NCBI GenBank assembly: GCA_021795435.1
Contig: JAJYPJ010000012.1
Span: forward strand, 1-49,315
Reading direction: 5' to 3'
Length of the DNA stretch: 49,315 nt
Source: Pseudomonadota bacterium
GTDB taxonomy: Bacteria; Pseudomonadota; Gammaproteobacteria; Xanthomonadales; Rhodanobacteraceae
A program made the position numbers and the translations under genes. Position 1 is the first letter of the stretch. Each line of letters starts with the position of its first letter. This document shows, in pieces, positions 36,140 to 45,142 of the stretch. The notes under the pieces were generated by a model. It worked only from the letters and a program-made list of their open reading frames with translations, searched no databases and had not been told where the DNA came from.

Positions 36140-36397
36140 ATGTCATGCGCTCGCGCCAACACGCCGCAATTCGCCCTATCGGTGTGCCATGCCCGATCCG
36201 CTGCGACCGGCAGGTCGCGCGTCTGGTACCTCCTGCTCCTCGTGCCCATCGCGGCCACACTGTGGGTACCCCTGTTCAATCGCGGCGCGCCAGCATTTTT
36301 CGGCATTCCGTTCTTCTACTGGTACCTGCTTGCGTGGGTCCCACTGAGTGCGATTTGCTCTGCACTCGTCTACCTGCAAACGCGGGATCAGCACTAG
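36140..36397 (+). CDS. DUF3311 small membrane protein, symporter partner
   Basis: An 85-residue protein with a polar N-terminus of about 25 residues and two hydrophobic helices: WYLLLLVPIAATLWVPLFNR and FFGIPFFYWYLLAWVPLSAICSALVYL. The WVPLFNR...FFGIPFFYWYLL pattern is the DUF3311 signature. Such proteins nearly always precede a sodium:solute symporter gene and probably act as a small subunit, which is inferred. I chose ATG 36140 because GGAGGA lies eight bases upstream; upstream in-frame ATGs at 36053 and 36068 are less well supported. Thirteen bases separate it from the symporter gene. Confidence 0.85.
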   Translation: MSCARANTPQFALSVCHARSAATGRSRVWYLLLLVPIAATLWVPLFNRGAPAFFGIPFFYWYLLAWVPLSAICSALVYLQTRDQH

Positions 36398-36410
36398 GGA
36401 GCTCATCACG

Positions 36411-37955
36411 ATGCGCTGGGGTGCCTTCGCGGTATTCATCGCGCTGTTCGCGCTGGTTACCGCACTCGGCTTTGTCGCCGCGCGCTGGCGGAAGGCCGAC
36501 CTTTCGGATCTTCATGAATGGGGTTTGGGCGGCCGCCGATTTGGCACGTTCGTCACTTGGTTCCTCCTCGGCGGCGACCTGTACACGGCGTACACCTTCA
36601 TCGCCGTTCCGGCTTTGGTGTTCGGCGCCGGCGCCATGGGTTTCTTCGCATTGCCTTACACCGTGATTGCCTATCCGTTGGTGTTTGCCGCACTTCCACG
36701 GCTGTGGCGTGTCGCCCACCGACACAATTACGTGACCGGTGCCGACTTCGTCAGAGGACGCTACGACAGTCGCACGCTCGCGCTGCTCGTTGCTGCAACC
36801 GGCATCCTTGCGACGATGCCGTACATCGCGCTGCAGCTCGTCGGCATGGAAGTCGTCATTGCAGCGCTGGGCTTCCCCATGGGCGGCGCTACGGGGGATC
36901 TGCCGCTGGTCATTGCGTTCGCTGTCCTCGCCGCCTACACGTACACAAGCGGACTGCGGGCGCCCGCATTGATCGCCGTCATCAAGGACCTGCTCGTCTA
37001 CGTCACGGTGATCACCCTGGTCATCGCGGTGCCCTGGAAGCTAGGCGGGTTTGCCCCGGTTTTCGCCTCCGTTCCGGTAGACAGGCTGCTACTCGCAGCG
37101 CCGCCAGCCCACAGCCTGGGCAGCTACAGTGCCTTCGCCAGCCTGGCGCTTGGATCGGCGCTCGCGCTCTTTTGCTATCCGCACGTCCTGACAGGCGTAC
37201 TGTCGGCAAGCAACCCACGGACGCTCACGCGGAACATGGCTTTGTTGCCAGCCTTCAGTCTGGCTCTGGGGCTACTGGCGCTGCTCGGGTACATGGCACT
37301 GGCAAGCCACGTCGACCGCTTGCCCGAATTTTCGCCCTATTTCGCACGATTCAAGTCCAGCTTCGCCGTGCCGGCCTTGATCTTGCACACGTTCCCGCAA
37401 TGGTTTGCCGGCGTGGCACTGGCCGCCATCGCCGTCGGCGCGCTCGTTCCGGCCGCCATCATGTCCATCGCTGCGGCCAATCTATGGACGCGAAGCGTCT
37501 ACCGCGAATTCATCAATCCTGCCTGCACTGCCGTACAGGAATCGAACCAGGCCAAGGCCGCGTCACTGGTTGTCAAATTCGGTGCCTTGCTGTTTGTACT
37601 GCTGCTCCCATCGAGCTACGCCATCAATTTCCAGTTGCTCGGCGGCGTTTGGATCATCCAGATCCTTCCAGCACTTCTGTTTGGCCTTTACACGCGCTGG
37701 TTCCATCGCTACGCCCTCATCGGGGGGTGGGCGGCAGGCATGACAACCGGGACATTGATGGCGCTCGACCTGCACTTCACGAGCGCTGTCTACCCCTTGC
37801 GACTGCTAGGCTGGACAGTACCCGGCTATGCGGCACTCTATGCGCTGATGGTCAACATCATCGTGACTGTTGCAGCAACTCCCTTGATACGGGCGATTGG
37901 CCTCCCCGCAGGGGTGGACTCCACCCGACGCGAGGATTACCTGCCCGTCGAATAG
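36411..37955 (+). CDS. Sodium:solute symporter (SSS family, MctP/YidK-like)
   Basis: A 514-residue polytopic permease with about 13 hydrophobic segments. The SSS family is seen in WGLGGRRFGTFVTWFLLGGDLYTAYTFIAVPAL (N-terminal helix and loop), YVTGADFVRGRYDSRTLALLVA, and LAAIAVGALVPAAIMSIAAANLWTRSVYREF near 360-390, which holds the conserved sodium-site helix. Together with DUF3311 it resembles monocarboxylate/acetate-type uptake systems; the solute cannot be told by eye. GGGAG lies 11 bases before ATG 36411. The pair interrupts the EIIA-ptsH junction of the PTS cluster. Confidence 0.9.
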   Translation: MRWGAFAVFIALFALVTALGFVAARWRKADLSDLHEWGLGGRRFGTFVTWFLLGGDLYTAYTFIAVPALVFGAGAMGFFALPYTVIAYPLVFAALPRLWRVAHRHNYVTGADFVRGRYDSRTLALLVAATGILATMPYIALQLVGMEVVIAALGFPMGGATGDLPLVIAFAVLAAYTYTSGLRAPALIAVIKDLLVYVTVITLVIAVPWKLGGFAPVFASVPVDRLLLAAPPAHSLGSYSAFASLALGSALALFCYPHVLTGVLSASNPRTLTRNMALLPAFSLALGLLALLGYMALASHVDRLPEFSPYFARFKSSFAVPALILHTFPQWFAGVALAAIAVGALVPAAIMSIAAANLWTRSVYREFINPACTAVQESNQAKAASLVVKFGALLFVLLLPSSYAINFQLLGGVWIIQILPALLFGLYTRWFHRYALIGGWAAGMTTGTLMALDLHFTSAVYPLRLLGWTVPGYAALYALMVNIIVTVAATPLIRAIGLPAGVDSTRREDYLPVE

Positions 37956-37995
37956 CATGCAAGTCTGGACCAGACTTGCACAAAACCGCATGCTA
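37953..37995. promoter_or_regulatory. Nested palindrome between the symporter gene and ptsH
   Basis: An inner perfect palindrome has arms TGCAAGTCTGG (37958-37968) and CCAGACTTGCA (37970-37980) around one A. An outer inverted repeat, TAGCATGC (37953-37960, its TAG being the symporter stop) and GCATGCTA (37988-37995), encloses it. A DNA-binding dimer site, or an mRNA stem-loop at the end of the transporter message, would both fit. No T-run follows; on the minus strand a TTTT precedes it. The ptsH start is 30 bases further on, so the element could control ptsH-ptsI. Confidence 0.6.
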
Positions 37996-38024
37996 GGCAC
38001 CCACCTGTTTGCCAGCTTCGACCC

Positions 38025-38294
38025 ATGCCAGAACGCGAGACCGTAATCAGCAACCGACTGGGCCTGCACGCACGTGCAGCCGCAAAGCTGGTGCAGACGG
38101 TGCAGGGCTTCAAGTCTGGCGTATGGCTGCGCGCGCGCGGTCACGAAGTGGACGCACGCAGCATCATGGGGGTCATGATGCTCGCGGCCGGCACTGGAAC
38201 GCCACTGTTGGTCCGCGCCGAAGGTGCGGACGCCGACGCTGCATTGGCAGCCGTGATTGACTTGATTGAGCGCAAGTTCGACGAGGGCACCTGA
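38025..38294 (+). CDS. ptsH: Phosphocarrier protein HPr
   Basis: Small phosphocarrier (89 residues) that takes phosphate from EI on His15 (SNRLGLHARAAAKLV) and passes it to EIIA. Ser46, in DARSIMGVMMLAAGTGTPLLV, is the site for the HPr kinase encoded upstream, so both regulatory residues are present at the standard positions. This matches the lone HPr of regulatory PTS clusters in xanthomonads. Four bases separate it from ptsI. Confidence 0.96.
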   Translation: MPERETVISNRLGLHARAAAKLVQTVQGFKSGVWLRARGHEVDARSIMGVMMLAAGTGTPLLVRAEGADADAALAAVIDLIERKFDEGT

Positions 38295-38298
38295 TCCA

Positions 38299-40053
38299 AT
38301 GCCGCAGACACTTGCCCGCCGACGAGTGCTGGAAGGCCAGCGCGCCGCGCCGGGCATGGTTCTGGGCCGGGTTCGGCTGCAACTTGCCCAACGTCACCAT
38401 GTTGACGACTCACCGCTGCCGGCGAGCGAGACGGAGCAGGAACTCGCGCGTCTGGACGCCGCCTTGGCCCATGCACGAGGTGAGCTGACCGAACTTCGGC
38501 AACGCCTGCATGGCGAACTGGCGCACGAGGCAAAGCCGTTCCTTGACACCCACGCGCTCATTCTCGACGACCCCGAGTTGAGGGCTGGCCTGATTGACTT
38601 GATCCGGAAGGGCCGGTACCGCGCCGACGCGGCACTGGTCGCCCAGCGGGACCGCCTGATCGAACTGTTCCGCCGCATGGATGACCCTTACCTACGTGCG
38701 CGAGAAGACGACCTGAGTCATGTCATCGCCCGCGTATTGGATGCACTTCAGCCCGTCGTGGCCAATCGCGAAGAGCGTCGCATGGCCGCGCGCCTTGGCG
38801 AAATCCTGGTGACGGAAAACCCTTCGCCAGCAGAATTGGCCAGTCTTGCCGAGCGGGGACTGCGCGGCGTGGTGGCGACTGCGGGCAGCATTTATTCTCA
38901 CGCGGCCATTCTTGCGCGCAGCCTGCACCTGCCGATGCTTTGTGGCGTCGCGGAGGCCGATGGTGCCTTCATGGACGGCGACCTGTTGCTTCTAGATGGC
39001 GATGGCGGCGCCGCCATCGCCCATCCCACGGCACGCGACTTGTCCATGCTGCGGCAATGGCAGCGGTCGCAGGCGGCGCGGTCGCGGCGAACTCCGGTAC
39101 CTGCCAAACCCGCGCGAACGCGCGATGGCGAAGATGTATTCCTTTACGCCAATGCCGAACTGCCCGGCGAAATTGCCGAAGCACGCGCCATGGGTGCCCT
39201 CGGCGTCGGGCTGTATCGAACCGAATTGCTCTATCTGCGGCAGAAGTCCTTGCCCGGCGAGGACGAACAGTACGCCGCTCTCCGCGAACTAATGATCGCG
39301 CTGGATGGTGCGCCTGCGACGTTGCGCACGCTTGACCTCGGTGCCGACAAGGCGATCGGTACGGGTCTGGAAATGCAGCCCGAGGCTAATCCCGCGCTCG
39401 GCGTGCGCGGCGTACGACATGCCTTGCGCTACCCGGAAATCCTTCGCGTGCAATTGCGCGCCATGCTTCGCGCAGCGACGCTCGGCCCGCTGCGCATCCT
39501 CCTGCCGATGGTCACGCTGCCCGAGGAGGTCGCTGCCGTGCGCGAGCACGCCCACGCATGTCTGCAACAACTGCATGCCGAAGGCGTCGCAGCGCCCCCG
39601 GAACTCCCGCCAATTGGCGCGATGGTCGAAGTTCCGGCAGCAGCACTCGGCGCACGGGCCCTCCTGCGTGAATGCGACTTTCTAGCCATCGGAACCAACG
39701 ATCTCACCCAGTATGTCCTTGCCGCGGATCGAAACCTAGGTGCACTGGATGGCCTTTACGACCCACGCCACCCCGCACTGCTGCGCCTAATTGCATTCGT
39801 GTCCAACATGGCGCGCCGCTCAGGCAAGCCGCTTTCGGTATGCGGTGAGATCGCCGGCGACAGTAGCGCGCTGCCCTTGCTGCTCGCGCTTGGCATCCGC
39901 GAGCTGTCGATGCTGCCCGCGCGCATCCCCGCCGCCCGCGCGGTGGTCGAAGCTTCGGATTGCGCACGCTTGCACATTGTGGTGCCGAGGTTGCTGCGCG
40001 CAAGCTCTCGCGCCGAGATTGAGGCGCTGTTGTGCATGCTGCAGCAACCCTGA
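38299..40053 (+). CDS. ptsI: PTS enzyme I (phosphoenolpyruvate-protein phosphotransferase)
   Basis: Starts the phosphotransferase chain by moving phosphate from PEP to HPr. The 584-residue protein has no GAF domain, so it is EI rather than EI-Ntr (PtsP). The phospho-His is His201 in TAGSIYSHAAILARSL; the usual flank GG-x-TSHTAI is altered. PEP-domain motifs are normal: LGVGLYRTELLYL near 301, TLRTLDLGADK near 341, RILLPMVTLPEEV near 399, FLAIGTNDLTQYVLAADR near 461 and the acid-base Cys515 in LSVCGEIAGD. ATG 38299 follows the ptsH stop by four bases. No EII permease gene is nearby, which supports a regulatory rather than sugar-uptake role. Confidence 0.94.
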   Translation: MPQTLARRRVLEGQRAAPGMVLGRVRLQLAQRHHVDDSPLPASETEQELARLDAALAHARGELTELRQRLHGELAHEAKPFLDTHALILDDPELRAGLIDLIRKGRYRADAALVAQRDRLIELFRRMDDPYLRAREDDLSHVIARVLDALQPVVANREERRMAARLGEILVTENPSPAELASLAERGLRGVVATAGSIYSHAAILARSLHLPMLCGVAEADGAFMDGDLLLLDGDGGAAIAHPTARDLSMLRQWQRSQAARSRRTPVPAKPARTRDGEDVFLYANAELPGEIAEARAMGALGVGLYRTELLYLRQKSLPGEDEQYAALRELMIALDGAPATLRTLDLGADKAIGTGLEMQPEANPALGVRGVRHALRYPEILRVQLRAMLRAATLGPLRILLPMVTLPEEVAAVREHAHACLQQLHAEGVAAPPELPPIGAMVEVPAAALGARALLRECDFLAIGTNDLTQYVLAADRNLGALDGLYDPRHPALLRLIAFVSNMARRSGKPLSVCGEIAGDSSALPLLLALGIRELSMLPARIPAARAVVEASDCARLHIVVPRLLRASSRAEIEALLCMLQQP

Positions 40054-40117
40054 GCCGACAACCTACGCTGCGTGCAGACCAAGGATCCGTAAGACGCCCA
40101 GCCTCGCATCGGAGTCG

Positions 40118-40142
40118 ACGGAGCCGCCTCGATAGGCTCCGT
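40118..40142 (+). terminator. Stem-loop downstream of ptsI
   Basis: ACGGAGCC (40118-40125) and GGCTCCGT (40135-40142) form a perfect 8-bp stem with a 9-base loop, 65 bases after the ptsI stop. It lies in the 185-base space between ptsI and the convergent LysR gene, as a terminator should. No T-run follows on the plus strand, so this is a candidate only. I see nothing else in this interval. Confidence 0.4.
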
Positions 40143-40238
40143 AATCATCCATGGTCCAGATTATGGCGTCGAGGATACCCACGGCGTCACCGACTTGGTC
40201 CGCTTCGCGAATGCAGCGGACGCGACGCGGATTCGGGC

Positions 40239-41171
40239 TCAGCGCCGGCGCCTTCGACGGTGAGCCCCGTCAGCCGCAATGTTGGGTGGCGCGGCCAGAG
40301 CCGTGTCCAGAAGTGACTGGAGTAGGGCGCCACGATAGCGCGAGCGCGCCAATACCAGGGATAGCTGCCGCGTGAGGTCAAGGTACGGCGTACTCAGGAT
40401 CACAAGCTCGCGTGCGGCCAGCTCGGCACGGACTGCAACCCGCGGCAGGCAGGCAATGCCCAGCCCCGCGAGTACTGCCTGCTTGATCGCCTCGCTGTTT
40501 CCCAGTTCAAGTACCGTCGCGCCCGCTGGCAACCGCGCCAATTCGCGCTCGACCAGTGCCCGGGTAGCCGATCCGTGTTCGCGCATGATCCACCGCGCGT
40601 CCGCGAAATCAGATGCCCGCACTCGCCGCTTCTGTGCAATCGGATGGTCAGGGCGGGCGCATACGCAGAGCTCATCCTTTCGCCACGGAAGCACCTCTAG
40701 TCCACTCCGTGCCGCGGGACCCTCGATGCACCCGAGATCAAGCGAATAGTCGAGGACGCGTTCGAGTACCTTGTGGGTGTTGTCGACCAGCAACTCGACG
40801 GACGCCCGAGGATGTTTGGCGACAAAACCACCCAACAATTCCCCAACCCGATAACTTCCGACCGTATTGCTGGCACCGATGCGAAGTTCACCCAGCAGTT
40901 CGTCGGGGCCAGCAGCGACGCTACGTTCAAGCGCCTGCAACCTGGCAAGGATCTCCCGTGCCTGGGGCAGGAGCGCGCGTCCGCGCGCGTTCAGGTGCAG
41001 GCGCTGGCGTGCCCGATCAAACAACTCCACGCCGATTCGCCGCTCCATTCCTGCCAACGCCATGCTGGCCGCAGGCTGCGTCAGATGCAGCTGGTCGGCC
41101 GCGGCGCGCACGCTGCCCAGCGCGGCGACGGCAACGAAAACCTCAAGCTGTCGCGGACTGATCCCAATCAT
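40239..41171 (-). CDS. LysR-family transcriptional regulator
   Basis: A 310-residue regulator. The N-terminal winged helix is clear (SPRQLEVFVAVAALGSVRAAADQLHLTQPAASMALAGMERRIGVELFDR). The effector domain begins near residue 95 (GELRIGASNTVGSYRVGELLGGF) and includes GNSEAIKQAVLAGLGIACLPR, a typical co-inducer-domain segment. The SNTVGSYRVGELLGGF and IKQAV features recall CysB/YeiE-like members, but the ligand cannot be assigned. ATG 41171 starts at the position usual for the family; ATG 41183 is four codons upstream, and neither has a good ribosome-binding site. There is no divergent target gene; ettA lies 53 bases upstream on the same strand. Confidence 0.9.
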   Translation of the reverse strand: MIGISPRQLEVFVAVAALGSVRAAADQLHLTQPAASMALAGMERRIGVELFDRARQRLHLNARGRALLPQAREILARLQALERSVAAGPDELLGELRIGASNTVGSYRVGELLGGFVAKHPRASVELLVDNTHKVLERVLDYSLDLGCIEGPAARSGLEVLPWRKDELCVCARPDHPIAQKRRVRASDFADARWIMREHGSATRALVERELARLPAGATVLELGNSEAIKQAVLAGLGIACLPRVAVRAELAARELVILSTPYLDLTRQLSLVLARSRYRGALLQSLLDTALAAPPNIAADGAHRRRRRR

Positions 41172-41224
41172 GCCCGGCAGCATAACGGCAAAGGACGCAC
41201 CAGCCGAAGCTCAGCGCTTCGTTC

Positions 41225-42886
41225 CTAACTGATTTTCTTGAAGCGCACACGGTGTGGCTGTGCCGCGTCCTCGCCCAAGCGCCGCTTCTTGTCTGCTTCA
41301 TATTCGGTGTAATTGCCGGCAAAAAACTCCAGGTGCGAATCACCCTCGAACGCCAAGATGTGCGTGGCGATGCGATCGAGGAACCAACGGTCGTGGGACA
41401 CGACAATCGCGCTGCCGGGAAACTCCAGCAGTGCCTCCTCCAGTGCCCGCAGGGTCTCCACGTCCAGATCGTTGGACGGCTCATCCAAAAGGAGGACGTT
41501 GCCACCGCTCATCAGCGTCTTGGCCAGGTGCAGGCGACCGCGTTCGCCCCCGGAAAGTTGACCGACGAGCTTCTGCTGGTCGGCTCCCTTGAAGTTGAAC
41601 CTTCCGAGGTATGCCCGTGACGGCGTCTCGTAGCGGCCAACGGTAATGATGTCGGCACCCCCGGAAATCTCCTGCCATGCCGTTTTGCTTCCATCGAGTG
41701 CGTCGCGAGACTGATCGACGAAAGCGAGCTTCACCGTCGGGCCGACGACCAGGTCGCCCCGATCGGGCTTTTCCAGTCCCATGATCATGCGCATCAAGGT
41801 CGATTTCCCCGCGCCGTTGGGCCCGATCACGCCGACGATGGCGCCCGGCGGAATGCGCGCGCTGAAGTCATCGATCAGGAGATTTCCGCCTTGGCTCTTG
41901 CCCAAATTGCGGAATTCAATCACCAGATCACCCAAGCGCTCACCGGGCGGGATGTAAATCTCATTCGTCTCGTTGCGCTTCTGGTACTCGACCGAATTGA
42001 GTTCTTCGAAGCGGTTGAGGCGCGCCTTGCCCTTAGACTGGCGTCCCTTGCTGCCTTGGCGAACCCATTCCAGTTCGCGTTCGATTGCCCGCTGCCGCGC
42101 CTTTTCACCGGCTTCTTCTTGCTTGAGTCGCTGGTCTTTCTGCTCGAGCCAGGAACTGTAGTTTCCCTTCCATGGAATGCCGCGGCCACGGTCCAGCTCT
42201 AGAATCCATTCTGCGGCATTGTCCAGAAAGTAGCGGTCATGAGTTACGGCAACCACGGTACCCGGGAAATTCTGGAGAAAATGCTCCAGCCATTCCACGG
42301 ACTCCGCGTCGAGATGGTTGGTTGGCTCATCCAGCAACAACATATCGGGCTTGCTCAACAGCAGTCGGCATAGCGCAACCCGGCGCTTCTCGCCACCCGA
42401 TAGGTTCCCAATCTTCGCTTCCCATGCTGGCAGACGCAGGGCATCGGCCGCGATTTCCAGCTGACGATCGAGCGTATGCGCGTCGGCGGCTGCCAGAATC
42501 GCCTCGAGCCGCGCCTGCTCGGCGGCAAGCTTGTCGAAGTCGGCTCCATCCTCCGCGTAGGCAGCGTATACGGCATCCAGCTGCCTCTGCGCGTCGAGTA
42601 TCTCGGACAGCCCCTCCTCGACCGTCTCGCGCACCGTCTTGCTCGCGTCAAGCTGCGGCTCCTGGGGCAGGAAGCCGATTCGGATCCCCGGTTGCGGCCT
42701 CGCCTCGCCATTGAACTCGGTGTCGACGCCAGCCATGATGCGCAGGACAGTGGACTTGCCTGCACCATTGAGGCCTAGCAGGCCGATCTTGGCGCCAGGG
42801 AAGAAGCTCAGCGAGATATCCTTGATGATCTCTCGCTTCGGCGGCACGGTCTTGCTGACGCCGATCATGGTGTAGATGTACTGCAT
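41225..42886 (-). CDS. ettA: Energy-dependent translational throttle protein EttA (ABC-F)
   Basis: Ribosome-bound ABC-F ATPase that gates the first elongation step according to the ATP/ADP ratio. The 553-residue protein has two ABC domains: Walker A GLNGAGKST and signature NLSGGEKRRVALCRLLLSKPDMLLLDEP, then Walker A GPNGAGKST and QLSGGERGRLHLAKTLMSGGNVLLLDEP. Between them is the charged P-site tRNA-interaction linker (RQRAIERELEWVRQGSKGRQSKGKARLNRFEEL). ATG 42886 starts at the conserved MQYIYTMIGVSK with GGAG six bases upstream; the frame is open about 79 codons further without homology. Confidence 0.97.
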   Translation of the reverse strand: MQYIYTMIGVSKTVPPKREIIKDISLSFFPGAKIGLLGLNGAGKSTVLRIMAGVDTEFNGEARPQPGIRIGFLPQEPQLDASKTVRETVEEGLSEILDAQRQLDAVYAAYAEDGADFDKLAAEQARLEAILAAADAHTLDRQLEIAADALRLPAWEAKIGNLSGGEKRRVALCRLLLSKPDMLLLDEPTNHLDAESVEWLEHFLQNFPGTVVAVTHDRYFLDNAAEWILELDRGRGIPWKGNYSSWLEQKDQRLKQEEAGEKARQRAIERELEWVRQGSKGRQSKGKARLNRFEELNSVEYQKRNETNEIYIPPGERLGDLVIEFRNLGKSQGGNLLIDDFSARIPPGAIVGVIGPNGAGKSTLMRMIMGLEKPDRGDLVVGPTVKLAFVDQSRDALDGSKTAWQEISGGADIITVGRYETPSRAYLGRFNFKGADQQKLVGQLSGGERGRLHLAKTLMSGGNVLLLDEPSNDLDVETLRALEEALLEFPGSAIVVSHDRWFLDRIATHILAFEGDSHLEFFAGNYTEYEADKKRRLGEDAAQPHRVRFKKIS

Positions 42887-43232
42887 GGATGCTCCGGAAG
42901 AAAGGTGGGTTGCAGTTCGCGCACACGCGGTAGGCGGCGCGAGGCGAATGTGCTGCAGGGCCGAAAGCGCCCCAACATCGGACGCCAGCAGGACCCGCTC
43001 ATCGCGCATGCCGCGTCTCCGACGCCATGGCGGGGCAAGCGCCGCTCGGCGCGCAACCACCGGCCTAGACCGAAAGCCAGCCCGGCGCGCCAGCGGTGAG
43101 CACAGCGGCAGCAAAGTCTCCATTATCGCGCAGCGAGCTGGCCAACGCCAGCGCCGCTAGGCGCAAGCCCGCGTCTCCATTAAACTTTTGTGCAATTCTG
43201 GCGCCCGGCGCCCCGCCACGTTCGAGGCCTCC
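42887..43232. other. Divergent ettA/glyA intergenic region (346 bases)
   Basis: No gene is visible here. The region is GC-rich except for an A+T-richer patch near 43179-43196 that may hold the glyA promoter. A 10-base direct repeat GTCTCCATTA occurs at 43116-43125 and 43173-43182, 57 bases apart. On the minus strand the first copy is part of GATAATGGAGAC, which contains a -10-like GATAAT that could serve ettA. I looked for a glycine-riboswitch core ahead of glyA and did not find a convincing one. Confidence 0.4.
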
Positions 43233-44486
43233 ATGTTCCCAAGCACCATGCAAATCGCCGGTTATGACGACGATCTGGCACGCGCCATCGCTGCTGAGCG
43301 GCAGCGCCAGGAAGACCACGTCGAGTTGATCGCCTCCGAGAATTACGCCAGCCCGCGTGTCCTCGAGGCACAAGGCAGCGTGCTGACCAACAAATATGCA
43401 GAAGGCTACCCGGGCAAGCGCTACTACGGCGGCTGCGAATACGTGGACATCGCCGAGCGCCTGGCAATCGAGCGCGTGAAGAAGCTCTTCGACTGCGACT
43501 ACGCCAATGTCCAGCCGCACTCGGGATCACAAGCCAATGCAGCCGTTTACCTTGCGCTTCTCCAGCCTGGCGAGACGATTCTGGGTATGAGTCTTGCGCA
43601 CGGGGGCCACCTCACGCATGGCGCCAAGGTCAATTTTTCAGGCAAGCTTTTCAACGCGGTCCAATACGGGGTCGATGCGGATGGACTCGTCGACTATGAG
43701 GACGTGCAGAGGCTGGCGCAGTCGCATCGGCCGAGGATGCTCGTGGCCGGATTTTCTGCCTACTCGCGCGTGCTCGACTGGGCTCGGCTCCGCGCCATTG
43801 CCGACGGAATCGGCGCGTACTTCTTCGTTGACATGGCGCATATCGCGGGCCTCGTGGCGGCCGGGGTTTATCCGAGCCCGATTCCGCACGCGCATGTCGT
43901 AACCAGCACCACCCACAAGACGCTACGCGGGCCGCGTGGCGGGATCATCCTGGCCAAAGGTGCCGATGAGGAGTTGCAGAAACGACTGCAATCGATGATC
44001 TTCCCCGGCACCCAAGGTGGGCCGCTGATGCACGTGATCGCGGCGAAGGCAGTCGCATTCAAGGAAGCGCTTGACCCCGACTTCAAGGCCTACCAAGCGC
44101 AGGTCATAGCCAATGCCCGCGCCATGGCTGGTACGTTCATCTCGCGCGGATACCGCATCGTATCGGGCGGAACGGACAACCACCTGATGCTGGTTGACCT
44201 GATCGGCCGCGAAGTGACCGGCAAGGATGCGGAGGCAGCATTGGGCCGTGCGCATATCACGGTCAACAAGAACGCCGTCCCCAATGACCCGCGATCGCCA
44301 TTTGTGACCTCCGGCCTCCGCATTGGCACGCCCGCTGTAACGACGCGCGGCTACCGCGAGGCCGAGTGCATTGCACTGGCCGGATGGATCTGCGACATCC
44401 TGGACGCCCCCGGGGACGATGCCGTCCTGGCCTCCGTCCGGTCCAAGGTCGTTGAACAATGCCGGGGATTTCCGGTCTATGGCTGA
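43233..44486 (+). CDS. glyA: Serine hydroxymethyltransferase
   Basis: PLP enzyme that interconverts serine and glycine while charging tetrahydrofolate with a one-carbon unit. The 417-residue protein matches the bacterial family throughout. [21 protein letters not shown] is near residue 29, [20 protein letters not shown] near 53, and [11 protein letters not shown] near 96. [18 protein letters not shown] is near 199. [14 protein letters not shown] carries the PLP Lys229. ATG 43233 has GAGG five bases upstream; the frame is open 15 codons further. It heads the glyA-nrdR-ribD-ribE unit that is conserved in gammaproteobacteria. Confidence 0.97.
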   Translation: MFPSTMQIAGYDDDLARAIAAERQRQEDHVELIASENYASPRVLEAQGSVLTNKYAEGYPGKRYYGGCEYVDIAERLAIERVKKLFDCDYANVQPHSGSQANAAVYLALLQPGETILGMSLAHGGHLTHGAKVNFSGKLFNAVQYGVDADGLVDYEDVQRLAQSHRPRMLVAGFSAYSRVLDWARLRAIADGIGAYFFVDMAHIAGLVAAGVYPSPIPHAHVVTSTTHKTLRGPRGGIILAKGADEELQKRLQSMIFPGTQGGPLMHVIAAKAVAFKEALDPDFKAYQAQVIANARAMAGTFISRGYRIVSGGTDNHLMLVDLIGREVTGKDAEAALGRAHITVNKNAVPNDPRSPFVTSGLRIGTPAVTTRGYREAECIALAGWICDILDAPGDDAVLASVRSKVVEQCRGFPVYG

Positions 44487-44540
44487 TTGGCTGCCGCGTT
44501 CCACGGACGCGCCACCCGTTCCAGCGCCTTGCCGCGGCTG

Positions 44541-45089
44541 ATGCACTGCCCATTCTGCCAACACGAAGACACCCGCGTCATCGACTCAAGGCTCAGCGAG
44601 GACGGCAGTACCGTGCGCCGACGCCGCGAATGCCCTGCTTGCGGCGAGCGCTTCAATACATTTGAAAATGCCGAAGTGCGCCTACCTGTCGTGGTCAAGA
44701 GCGATGGACGCCGCGAACCATTTGACGAAGGCAAACTGAGGACGAGCTTCGAGCGTGCGCTGCAAAAGCGCCCGGTGGGTCCGGAGGCCATCGACACCGC
44801 GGTTCGCGCCGTATTGCATGCCTTGCGCCAGGGCGGCGAGCGTGAGATCCCTGCGCGTACAGTGGGTGAGCTCGTGATGCACGAACTCAAGCAATTGGAC
44901 CAAGTTGCCTACGTCCGTTTCGCGTCCGTCTATCGACGATTCGAAGATGTGCAGGCATTCCGCGAAGAAATAGAACGGCTCGAGCGAGATCTCCCTGCCC
45001 TTGAAGGATTGCAGCTCCCGTTGCTCGAGCGCGAATCCACGAGTGGGCCCGCACGGACCGTGAAGTCCGGCAAAGGCAGCAAACGCTGA
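44541..45089 (+). CDS. nrdR: Transcriptional repressor NrdR
   Basis: Represses ribonucleotide reductase genes when dATP/ATP is bound. The 182-residue protein has the zinc ribbon with Cys3 and Cys6 ([17 protein letters not shown]) and Cys31 and Cys34 ([17 protein letters not shown]), then an ATP-cone ([45 protein letters not shown]). The C-terminal tail of about 30 residues is longer than in E. coli and rich in basic residues. ATG 44541 begins exactly at the zinc ribbon. Its targets, the nrd genes with NrdR boxes, are not in this window. Confidence 0.96.
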   Translation: MHCPFCQHEDTRVIDSRLSEDGSTVRRRRECPACGERFNTFENAEVRLPVVVKSDGRREPFDEGKLRTSFERALQKRPVGPEAIDTAVRAVLHALRQGGEREIPARTVGELVMHELKQLDQVAYVRFASVYRRFEDVQAFREEIERLERDLPALEGLQLPLLERESTSGPARTVKSGKGSKR

Positions 45090-45142
45090 ATGATCATCGA
45101 TGCCCCAACGCGCGTGCAACTCGTTGGCGACAGATGGGCTGC

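Noticed and set aside
36518-37996. 492-codon frame overlapping the symporter gene
   Set aside because: The SSS motifs and hydrophobic pattern are in the other frame; this one is an Arg/His-rich shadow with no membrane segments.
42887-43232. Possible glycine riboswitch before glyA
   Set aside because: I could not find the conserved paired core; only a GCCGAAAGCGCC stretch that is too weak to call. A covariance-model search would settle it.
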